From a virus, in the IMG/VR virus record IMGVR_UViG_3300025132_000083, positions 1 through 43,867 of that record: a stretch of DNA of 43,867 bases; one strand, 5' to 3'. This document shows positions 1 to 6,771 of this stretch, piece by piece. The translations under genes and the position numbers were made by a program. The notes beneath the pieces are model-generated. The model did not search any database and was not told the DNA's origin. It was given only the letters and a program-made list of their open reading frames with translations. Position 1 is the stretch's first letter. Each line of letters opens with the position of its first letter.

Positions 1-1
1 G

Positions 2-607
2 GTTATATTTGATTGTCTAAAATACGAACTTGAAACAATAATGAATCTACCTTATTCTGAAAGGTTAGTAAAAATGAAAGATTTACCCGACCAAGCACAC
101 AGAATGGAAGAGGGCGGAGATGTTCTAGCATTTTACAATAGAGCAATCAATGATGGCTTTGAAGGCATTATTATCAAAGACACAACTCTTCCCTATGAAA
201 CAGGTAAGAGAAGTAAAGGTTGGGCCAAGTATAAGCCTCCTAGAATAGAACTAGATGTTGTAGTTACATCCGCTAGATATGGAGAAGGGAGGAGAGGAAA
301 TGTATTTGCTTCCTTCGATATCGCAGTAAAAAATGATGGCGACTATATTTCTGTAGGTTGTGTTGGTACAGGGTTTACTGAGGCAGAACTACTCATGCTA
401 ACCAATAAACTCAGAACTACCATAGAAAAGTATCAAGGCGACACCTACCACTTTTTACCTAGAGTAGTACTAGAAGTTAGTGCAGATTTGGTAACAAGAG
501 ATAAACATGGCAATGTAGGTTTGAGATTCCCTAGAATGAAAAGAATTAGAGAAGACAAGTTTGCTTCCGATGTTAATACGGCTGAAGACCTAAATAGGTG
601 GATTTGA
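2..607 (+). CDS. ATP-dependent DNA ligase, C-terminal part (5' end outside window)
   Basis: The frame is open from the first bases of the window, so this is the 3' part of a longer gene. Visible motifs are those of the ATP-dependent ligase nucleotidyltransferase fold: motif IV (GFEGIIIKD), motif V (KGWAKYKP), then an OB-fold domain ending in motif VI (RFPRMKRIREDK). The catalytic lysine (motif I) lies upstream of the window. The family seals nicks in duplex DNA through an enzyme-adenylate intermediate, which would join Okazaki fragments here. It heads the replication block and its stop codon overlaps the next start (TGATG). No truncation or frameshift is seen inside the window. Confidence 0.93.
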   Translation, partial: VIFDCLKYELETIMNLPYSERLVKMKDLPDQAHRMEEGGDVLAFYNRAINDGFEGIIIKDTTLPYETGKRSKGWAKYKPPRIELDVVVTSARYGEGRRGNVFASFDIAVKNDGDYISVGCVGTGFTEAELLMLTNKLRTTIEKYQGDTYHFLPRVVLEVSADLVTRDKHGNVGLRFPRMKRIREDKFASDVNTAEDLNRWI

Positions 608-960
608 TGTATAGACGCTCAATCTCAGATTGGACTGAAGAATATGGCTTAGTCACATGTTTCTCATATTTGCTATATGCAGAATTATGGGAAGACGAAG
701 AAGAAGCCTTAGCCAACGGATTGAGTTTGCTTTTATTGTCAAAGGGAGTTGAGGAAAAATTTCTAATATTGACCGAAGAAGTTTCAGTTAAAGAAGCGAG
801 AGCATTAGGAGAACATAGGGGAACTCAACTGCAAATAGTATTTCCTGATAGTGCTAGGCACTTAGAAAGATTGGTAAAGAAAGGCCTAAATGATGGCCTA
901 TCTGCTTTAGCAATCAAATATAAATTTCTAGAAATTAGAGAGGTGAAGAATCTTGCATAG
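607..960 (+). CDS. Hypothetical protein, 117 aa
   Basis: I do not recognise this protein. The ATG at 607 overlaps the TGA of the ligase gene; a GTG nine bases upstream is in frame but less attractive. It is mixed alpha/beta and acidic in the N-terminal half (a WEDEEEA stretch), with no cysteine cluster, signal peptide or membrane segment. The C-terminal half, with a TQLQIVF strand followed by an amphipathic helix, could be a small globular or partner-binding domain. Translational coupling to ligase suggests a replication or repair accessory role, which is inference. Confidence 0.7.
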   Translation: MYRRSISDWTEEYGLVTCFSYLLYAELWEDEEEALANGLSLLLLSKGVEEKFLILTEEVSVKEARALGEHRGTQLQIVFPDSARHLERLVKKGLNDGLSALAIKYKFLEIREVKNLA

Positions 961-1351
961 TAAAGATATGATAATTGGAATTCTTATAGGTATTGCTAAT
1001 TGCGATATTAGAATAGAATCTAATTACAGAAGTAATCTTGGCTATCAAGTAAAACCCAGATTACAAGTAAGAGGGGAAATGGCATTCCTTTCTGATTTAC
1101 AGAGAAGCCTCCTACAGTATAATATAGTGGCAAAAATAAAAGAAGAGGAGTCTAAGTTAAGGCCTAAGCCCATACTTAGAATAACTAAAATTACAGACTT
1201 ACAAAAAATATGCGAAATGATTCCTGCTAATCTAGCAGATGCTAGAGAACAGTGGGAAGAATTCAGAACCGTGATAAACATAATGAATAATAAAGAGCAT
1301 CTAACATTAGAAGGCTTGGATAAAATATTGATGATAAAGGGTTTGATTTAA
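953..1351 (+). CDS. LAGLIDADG-like (homing-endonuclease fold) protein
   Basis: The likely start is TTG at 953, preceded by GAGGTG at a good distance; the next in-frame ATG is at 968. The protein has one motif resembling a degenerate LAGLIDADG helix (LIGIANCDI), which keeps the acidic residue at the eighth position but loses the final glycine. It is followed by the family-like pattern GYQVKPRLQV, a helix, and LRITKITDLQKICEMIP. Single-motif members of this family act as homodimers. It is free-standing, not inside a recognisable intron or intein, and sits in an operon between ligase and clamp-loader genes. It could be an active homing enzyme or a domesticated DNA-binding protein. The family assignment is by pattern only. 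Confidence 0.6.
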   Translation: MHSKDMIIGILIGIANCDIRIESNYRSNLGYQVKPRLQVRGEMAFLSDLQRSLLQYNIVAKIKEEESKLRPKPILRITKITDLQKICEMIPANLADAREQWEEFRTVINIMNNKEHLTLEGLDKILMIKGLI

Positions 1352-2193
1352 TGGGACTTAAGAATATAAGTAAAGATAGAACTATAGTAATTACCGGCAA
1401 ACATGGAAGCGGTAAATCTACTATAGCAAAGGAGATGTTTGAGGATGCTATTATCTACTACGCTAATGATATGGAAATACCTGATGTCTATTCACTACCG
1501 AAAGAAAGAGGAATAATTATTGAAGATATCCACTACAAGCCGAAGACAGATGAGATTCTAAATGTACTTAGAAACTATACTGGTAATGTAGTAATGACTT
1601 CTTTAAATCAAAAAGATGTTCCGACTTCTATTAAGAACATGGTGAAGTTCAAGAGAGCAGGTACAACCGAATATCTTAGAGATGAGATAAAGAAGTTGGC
1701 ACCTAGATGTGAAGAACCGTTCTCTAATGAGAGAGATATGTTTTCTTTAATTATGGAATATCTAAAGAATAGTGATAGGGACTTAGTAGTAGATTTGTTG
1801 AAGTTTAACAAACCTGCCGATACTCAAATTATGACTTGGCTGATTGAGAATATTCACCCAAACAAAATATTGTTTGTAGATGGAGTTGTCAAAAGAAGAT
1901 GGAGTCAAAGATACTTCTATGAGATGCTAGGATATTCTTACAATGGTAAGAATTATTCTAGGCCATCTTTTCCAAAGAGAGGTTCTTATTCTAAGATACC
2001 ATATCTCTGTAGAAGATTAAAAGTCAAAGAAGAAAGATTGCTTAGGCAATTATTGAAAGACGAAGAGTTCGCTGATTGGGCGAGAACTAAACTGAATAAT
2101 TCTGAATGCAGATTACTAGGTTTAGGAGAGAAGAAAAGAAAGCGAAGAAAACCTAAAATAAAAATGAATAAATTGAGTGATTATTATGAGTGA
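1351..2193 (+). CDS. Putative clamp loader large subunit-like ATPase (RFC-L-like)
   Basis: 280 aa. Walker A GKHGSGKST lies at residues 16-24, a Walker B-like IIIED ends at residue 59, and a sensor-1-like strand (NVVMTS) is near residue 80. A region around residues 165-200 (WLIENIHP, then a basic RRWSQRYFYEMLGY segment) resembles the collar-domain pattern of archaeal RFC large subunits. A strongly basic linker leads to a C-terminal NKLSDYY, which looks like a PCNA-interacting (PIP) motif; archaeal RFC-L proteins also end in a PIP box. It lies upstream of a clear RFC small subunit. It is shorter than cellular RFC-L (usually over 400 aa) and the Walker B is unusual, so another AAA+ ATPase is possible. 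Confidence 0.62.
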   Translation: MGLKNISKDRTIVITGKHGSGKSTIAKEMFEDAIIYYANDMEIPDVYSLPKERGIIIEDIHYKPKTDEILNVLRNYTGNVVMTSLNQKDVPTSIKNMVKFKRAGTTEYLRDEIKKLAPRCEEPFSNERDMFSLIMEYLKNSDRDLVVDLLKFNKPADTQIMTWLIENIHPNKILFVDGVVKRRWSQRYFYEMLGYSYNGKNYSRPSFPKRGSYSKIPYLCRRLKVKEERLLRQLLKDEEFADWARTKLNNSECRLLGLGEKKRKRRKPKIKMNKLSDYYE

Positions 2194-2401
2194 TGCTATA
2201 GAAAAAATAAAACAAATAGTTGAAGATTTGCAAGGATATAAAGAACTTCTAATCCAACTACAAGATATGGAAACAATATATTGTGGTTTAGATTGGCTTG
2301 ATGTTCACCAGCCCCATCATATAGAGATGGAATTAGCCGAGGCTATTAATGAAGTTGAAAATAAAATAAACGAGATTGAAATTAAATTGGAGAGATTATG
2401 A
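2186..2401 (+). CDS. Small coiled-coil protein, 71 aa
   Basis: The ATG at 2186 overlaps the end of the upstream ATPase gene by 8 bases; an in-frame GTG at 2177 is an alternative. The protein is acidic and almost wholly helical, with two heptad-like stretches (near residues 3-30 and 45-70) around a central GLDWLDVHQPHH. No family is recognised. It sits between two clamp-loader-like genes and could be a small partner of them, which is inference from position only. Confidence 0.6.
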   Translation: MSDAIEKIKQIVEDLQGYKELLIQLQDMETIYCGLDWLDVHQPHHIEMELAEAINEVENKINEIEIKLERL

Positions 2402-2706
2402 TGAACGCTAATTTTGAATCGTTGTTTCAGTTTTTAAAAATACATAATGTTGGTTTATTAGTGAAGTGGATGGATTTTAGCGGCTTTGAAGAGAAAGAGA
2501 ATAAAGGAGAGATTATGATGACGGTAGAAGAGGAATTAAGAATACTAAAAGCAAAACTAGAACTATTAGATGTTCTGAATGATAAAGACAATTATTTAGA
2601 TTATGAAATATTAAATTCAGATGGCTACTTTAGAAGAAGTGAACTAGTAGGGCTTTTTGATGAAGCACTTCTAGAAAATTATGATTATAGAGAGGAGAGA
2701 TGTTAA
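2398..2706 (+). CDS. Hypothetical protein, 102 aa, with a possible second start
   Basis: The ATGATG at 2398 overlaps the upstream stop and is preceded by GGAGAG. A 16-base copy of this initiation region (GGAGAGATTATGATGA, 2389-2404) recurs in frame at 2506-2521, so a shorter 63-65 aa protein starting at 2515 or 2518 could also be made. The C-terminal part is acidic and helical (EEELRILKAKLELLDVL). No family is recognised. Its end overlaps the RFC small subunit start. Confidence 0.5.
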   Translation: MMNANFESLFQFLKIHNVGLLVKWMDFSGFEEKENKGEIMMTVEEELRILKAKLELLDVLNDKDNYLDYEILNSDGYFRRSELVGLFDEALLENYDYREERC

Positions 2707-3617
2707 TGTTATGGACAGAAAAATATAGACCTGAGTTATTGCACCAAATAAAAGGACAAGAGCATTTTGTAATGGATGCTGAAAATTGGGTAGAGTTACA
2801 AAACATGCCTAATGTATTATTTTATGGAGTAAGCGGAACAGGAAAAACTGCTGCTGGATTAGCACTTACTAGAAGTATTCTAGGAGAAGATGCTTTGGAT
2901 AATTTCTTTGAGATTAATGCTTCTGATGATAGAAAGTTAGAAACAGTCAGAACTAAAATTAAGGACATTGCTCAAAGCGGTGGACTAGGACAAGTTCCAT
3001 TTAGAATTATTCTATTAGATGAAATGGATGGGATGACCACAGATGCACAAAACGCTCTCAAGAGAATAATGGAAAGATACTCTAACAATGTTAGATTTAT
3101 CATTACCTGCAACGATAGAAGTAAGATTATTTTTGCCCTACAAAGTAGATGTGCAAACTATCATTTCAAACCCCTATCTTATCAAACAATCTTAGGAGTA
3201 TTGAATGAGATTCTTACGCAAGAAAATCTTGCAGGCAAGTTCCCCGAAGCGGAAATGTTAGCCTTTATTAAGGCATATGAGGGTGATTTAAGGAGGACGA
3301 TAACCGAACTTCAAGCGGCAATCGCATCCAACAAACCTTTAGCAATTCAAGTGCAATCGGGACTACAAGAATATGAAAATATATTAGATAAAATAATTAA
3401 TAAAAATACAGACATCTTAACCCAACTACACAATCTTCTATTTGATGGAAAGACCATCAAAGATATTTGTTTGGGTTTGCATGATGTTGTAATTAATGCA
3501 CAATTAGATAACAGCACCAAATACAAATTATTACGAGTGATAGGTGAAAGTGAATGGCGGTCCTCTACTATGACACCGAGAGTTTTACTCTCATGGATGG
3601 TAGGACAATTAATATGA
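2700..3617 (+). CDS. rfcS: Replication factor C small subunit (clamp loader ATPase)
   Basis: 305 aa AAA+ protein with the full RFC-S signature: WTEKYRP and a GQE motif at the N-terminus, Walker A GVSGTGKT, Walker B LLDEMD, sensor 1 TCN and the SRC arginine-finger motif (ALQSRC), followed by an RFC-type lid and C-terminal collar helices. The family opens PCNA and loads it onto primer-template junctions, with four small subunits and one large subunit. ATG at 2700 or 2706 may start it; GGAG at about 2693 fits the second slightly better. It would act with the RFC-L-like gene at 1351 and the PCNA-like gene at 6027. Confidence 0.95.
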   Translation: MLMLWTEKYRPELLHQIKGQEHFVMDAENWVELQNMPNVLFYGVSGTGKTAAGLALTRSILGEDALDNFFEINASDDRKLETVRTKIKDIAQSGGLGQVPFRIILLDEMDGMTTDAQNALKRIMERYSNNVRFIITCNDRSKIIFALQSRCANYHFKPLSYQTILGVLNEILTQENLAGKFPEAEMLAFIKAYEGDLRRTITELQAAIASNKPLAIQVQSGLQEYENILDKIINKNTDILTQLHNLLFDGKTIKDICLGLHDVVINAQLDNSTKYKLLRVIGESEWRSSTMTPRVLLSWMVGQLI

Positions 3618-3638
3618 AAAAAACAGAGTTGAATAACA

Positions 3639-4853
3639 ATGGATGAAAAAATAAAAGCAGAAATCGGACAAGGTGCAAACCTTCTAGGTCTTAGCACAGA
3701 AGATGCTATGGCTAAGTATGAAGCAATTTGTGGAGAAACGGGAATAGAATTGTCAAGCCCTATTGGACTTGCACAGTGGAGAAGTTATGTTGCTAACGCA
3801 AGAAGGCAAAAGAATACTTCCTCTAACAGTGGAAACAATTCTCTTTCAAAGAAGGCCTTCGGGTTTTTCGTTTCTCTAGAATCACCTAGAGATACTATGG
3901 TATGGAATAGAAACAAAGCAAAAGAAGAATATGCTAGAAATGCAGATGCCGCTATTGAAGCAGGTTTCGTCGCTACAGCAGAACAAACCAATGATGGCTC
4001 TTGGAAAGTACTAAGAGTTCACAATGGGGAATATCAAGAAAGAGTTGTAAAGACTCTACCCGACGGGGCAGAAGAAGTAGATGGGAATATGATTATTCCA
4101 CTAGACTCTACACAAAACTATCCTAGTGGCGCAGTAAATCGAAACTATGGGAAGCCTCTTCCTGCTAACGAGTTTAGGAGAACCGGAGTATTCTATGGAA
4201 TGGTTGGCGATGATACTGAAATGAAACCTTACAACTTCTCTTACAAAAAGAAGGGCTGTATGGATTTTGCACCAAACTGTTTTGAGTTCCTACATATGTC
4301 TGTAATTAAGAATGAGAATGGTCAAGATATTTATGGCTATACTGAAGTCACACTAAACAGTTTAGTGATGAACAATAGTCTAGACCCCGAAAATGAAGAA
4401 TACCGAGATATGGGCAACTATAACTTTGTAGAAATCTTGACAGAAGTATTCTCTTCTAAGATTGCAGAATTAGTAGATATTGATAGACAGCACACCAATA
4501 ATGCCATGCTTCCTGTAAAGGAAAGATATGTGATTACAGATGGAACTGTTTGTAATATGAACATGACTCCTTACGGAAACGGAAATAGAGTCATCAATAT
4601 TACGGATTTGAATGCTGAGTTCGATTATGAAAACGGAAACAATATGACTACATGCTGGGTTCCCGAACATATCAATATTGACTTTGGCATCGGTAGCAAT
4701 GTAATTGTAATTGGGAGAACTTCTCAAAGACAAACAGATGAAGGACTACAGCCTGTTACTATTAACGTCTCCGGACTACTAGTAGTAGAGAGAGTAGGTT
4801 CTCCTGTAGAAATCGAAACGATTGAAGAAACCAACGACGATTGGTTTAGTTGA
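3639..4853 (+). CDS. Putative ssDNA-binding protein (RPA/OB-fold type)
   Basis: 404 aa. There is no diagnostic catalytic motif. A beta-rich region near residues 340-385 (VIVIGRTSQRQ, then VTINVSGLLVVERV) looks like an OB fold, and the protein ends in an acidic tail with terminal aromatics (ETNDDWFS), as in many ssDNA-binding proteins whose tail recruits partners. The N-terminal 60 residues form a separate helical domain followed by a Ser/Asn-rich linker. Its place between clamp loader and recombinase/PCNA, and the absence of any other RPA candidate in the replication block, support an RPA role. The assignment is inferred from features and context, not from a firm family match. Confidence 0.5.
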   Translation: MDEKIKAEIGQGANLLGLSTEDAMAKYEAICGETGIELSSPIGLAQWRSYVANARRQKNTSSNSGNNSLSKKAFGFFVSLESPRDTMVWNRNKAKEEYARNADAAIEAGFVATAEQTNDGSWKVLRVHNGEYQERVVKTLPDGAEEVDGNMIIPLDSTQNYPSGAVNRNYGKPLPANEFRRTGVFYGMVGDDTEMKPYNFSYKKKGCMDFAPNCFEFLHMSVIKNENGQDIYGYTEVTLNSLVMNNSLDPENEEYRDMGNYNFVEILTEVFSSKIAELVDIDRQHTNNAMLPVKERYVITDGTVCNMNMTPYGNGNRVINITDLNAEFDYENGNNMTTCWVPEHINIDFGIGSNVIVIGRTSQRQTDEGLQPVTINVSGLLVVERVGSPVEIETIEETNDDWFS

Positions 4854-4958
4854 TTCTCCTAAAGGGGTCGTTCCCGCACATCACAAGTGTAAACATAAAC
4901 TTGTGGAGAAAATAGATGTTCGATTGGGTGCAAAGCCCATCTCCTTAGAGGAATAACT
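4854..4958 (+). other. Intergenic 105 bp with several possible hairpins (structured leader?)
   Basis: This is an unusually long gap for a block where most genes overlap. It holds GGGGTCGTTCCC (small hairpin), a perfect CACAAGT...ACTTGTG inverted repeat with a 10-base loop (about 4881-4904), and TGGGTGCAAAGCCCA. CTAAAGG near its start can pair with CCTTAG near its end, which would give a closed multi-branch structure. It ends in a ribosome binding site (AGAGGA) for the next gene. A leader RNA, processing site or protein-binding site is possible; no known RNA family was recognised. Confidence 0.35.
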
Positions 4959-5195
4959 ATGTTAGTAAATAAAAAATATATATTGAAGGAAGGAAGTTAT
5001 CTTGCAGATATCGCAAGTTCTGACTTTGTTACAATGAGAAGAAGTGAGAAGGGTGTAATGTTGAAGTTGCACTTTGATACAAAAGAAATTAGATACGAAT
5101 GCGAAATTCAAGAAGCAGAAGAAATTTTAACAATATGGTCTGAGTCTAAAGACAATAAAATTGATTTTGATTTCATAGATTGGTTAGGTGAATAA
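4959..5195 (+). CDS. Hypothetical protein, 78 aa
   Basis: The ATG follows AGAGGAATAACT, a good ribosome binding site. The sequence predicts two beta strands, a beta hairpin and an acidic C-terminal helix ending in DFIDWLGE. No family is recognised. It is the first gene after the structured gap and is translationally close to the RecA-like ATPase at 5197, so it may be a partner or regulator of it. Confidence 0.65.
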   Translation: MLVNKKYILKEGSYLADIASSDFVTMRRSEKGVMLKLHFDTKEIRYECEIQEAEEILTIWSESKDNKIDFDFIDWLGE

Positions 5196-5196
5196 A

Positions 5197-6030
5197 ATGG
5201 GACTATTAAATAATAATATGGAAAGTGTAGAAAAAGATATAGAAGCGCAAAAGAAAAGCATCTTCGGTAAGAAGCAAGAGGAGTTCAATAATTCCTTTGC
5301 GGATTATATGAAAAAGAAAAGAGAAGCCAAGAGTTCTAGAATGGTTCTAGGTATTTGGGGAGAACCTAAATGTGGAAAGACTGGAATTGCTTTGGATTTT
5401 CCAGATAGAAATATCTGTGTTTTAGATTGGGATAAAGGAGTAGATTCTACATGGAGAGAATGGCATGATTCTTCGGAAAGAATTGATGTCTATTGTCCGA
5501 TTGTTATGAACAAAGACAATGTTGTAGATATTGACAAGAGCGATGATAACTCTCACGCTTTCGTTAGATATGTTAGACAAAAGATTGAGGAAGGAGATAA
5601 TCCTATCTTTGTATTCGATGGAGTAGATACTTGGTTTCAATCCTGTTTACTTAAAGTAAATCCAAATCCTAGAGTAGTTACTAAAGTAATGCCATATCAA
5701 TATGGTGCAAGAAACAATATATTCTATCATCTATTGGAAACTATTTACCAACTGAACTGTGATGTAATTTATATTACTCACGAAACAGAGAAGTATCTAG
5801 ATAACTCCCCTGTAGGAATGATGCCTAATTGGAAAGATTGGGGAGGAAAGTTAGAACAAGAAATCTATTGCACTAGAAAGAAAGTAAAGGGTCAAACTCA
5901 CTTTGTTGCAGAACTAGTAGGCAGTAGAACTAACGGAAACTTGGTAGGAAAGTCTTGGACTGTTAGAGAGGGTAATCCTCCTAACATCAAATGGAATGGA
6001 GTACCGGAATTACAGGAGGGTAAAATATGA
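5197..6030 (+). CDS. RecA/RadA-fold ATPase, Sak4-like (phage AAA_24 type)
   Basis: 277 aa. A 45-residue helical N-terminus precedes a single RecA-type core: Walker A GEPKCGKTG at residues 55-63, Walker B IFVFDGVD, and a later strand VIYITHE that resembles the family's sensor strand. Size and order match Sak4-type single-strand annealing/recombination ATPases of phages and short RadA-like paralogues of archaeal viruses. It probably acts with the ssDNA-binding protein in recombination-dependent replication. The ATG at 5197 has GGTGA upstream; an in-frame GTG at 5188 is less likely. It overlaps PCNA by ATGA. Confidence 0.8.
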   Translation: MGLLNNNMESVEKDIEAQKKSIFGKKQEEFNNSFADYMKKKREAKSSRMVLGIWGEPKCGKTGIALDFPDRNICVLDWDKGVDSTWREWHDSSERIDVYCPIVMNKDNVVDIDKSDDNSHAFVRYVRQKIEEGDNPIFVFDGVDTWFQSCLLKVNPNPRVVTKVMPYQYGARNNIFYHLLETIYQLNCDVIYITHETEKYLDNSPVGMMPNWKDWGGKLEQEIYCTRKKVKGQTHFVAELVGSRTNGNLVGKSWTVREGNPPNIKWNGVPELQEGKI

Positions 6031-6767
6031 AATTTGAAATTGATGCAAAGGTTCTCAGCAATGCACTTTCTGATATTCAAGGAAAGGGTAAGTATGGATT
6101 AGTGAATAGCAATCTAAATGATTTAGTATCTTGTTCTCTAGAAGAAGATGTATTAGAAATTTGGAATGCTAATACTACTCTTAGTTTAAACATCAATCTA
6201 CCAGTAACTAAGATTACTGATGGGGAAATTGTTTTCGATGCAAGAGAACTACTACCTTTCTTAAAGAAGTTTAATGGAACAATTACTGTAGAAGGTGGAG
6301 ATGTTCTAACTATCGCAGATGAAGAACAAAATGTTACTCTTCCTAGAATAGTTCTGCATCCCAATCAAAATGCAATCTCTAGGCTAAAGGGAATGTTAAA
6401 CCATATTCGACATGAAACTCCCGAAGAACTTTTTCTTTTCGGGAATGGAAAGTTCGAAGGGGCCTTTACCCTACATGCGGATTATTTTAAAGAAACAATA
6501 GATATGTGTGAACTTGTAAAGAGTGGAATCTACAGATTAGATTATACAGGACAAGAATTGACTATCGGTTCTCAAAATACTCCAACTAATAAATACTCTA
6601 GAGAGTTACCAATAGAGAATGCCATCGGAGAAGCGGCCACTGTAGAGTGGTCTTCTCCCTTGCATAGATTCTTCAAAGGGGAAGTAAACTTCTATGTAAA
6701 GGATGACTTCCCACTTCTTCTAATTTCAGAAGATAGGAAATTAATCTGTGCGCCACATACTAGGTGA
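6027..6767 (+). CDS. pcn: PCNA-like sliding clamp
   Basis: 246 aa, the usual length for archaeal and eukaryotic PCNA. The start MKFEIDAKVLSNALSDI and the end (FYVKDDFPLLLIS, then a strand leading to APHTR) match the PCNA fold; the FPLLL strand near the C-terminus is typical. Two repeated beta-alpha halves are visible, with a loop around residues 115-130 in the interdomain connector region. The trimeric ring tethers polymerase, ligase and nucleases. It lies between the Sak4-like ATPase and PolB, and at least two other products here carry PIP-like motifs. Confidence 0.88.
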   Translation: MKFEIDAKVLSNALSDIQGKGKYGLVNSNLNDLVSCSLEEDVLEIWNANTTLSLNINLPVTKITDGEIVFDARELLPFLKKFNGTITVEGGDVLTIADEEQNVTLPRIVLHPNQNAISRLKGMLNHIRHETPEELFLFGNGKFEGAFTLHADYFKETIDMCELVKSGIYRLDYTGQELTIGSQNTPTNKYSRELPIENAIGEAATVEWSSPLHRFFKGEVNFYVKDDFPLLLISEDRKLICAPHTR

Positions 6768-6771
6768 TGTA

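Noticed and set aside
4854-4958. A tRNA gene in the structured gap (contains GTTCGATT, as in a T loop)
   Set aside because: The bases on either side do not form a T stem, and no acceptor, D-arm and 7-base anticodon loop arrangement can be drawn.
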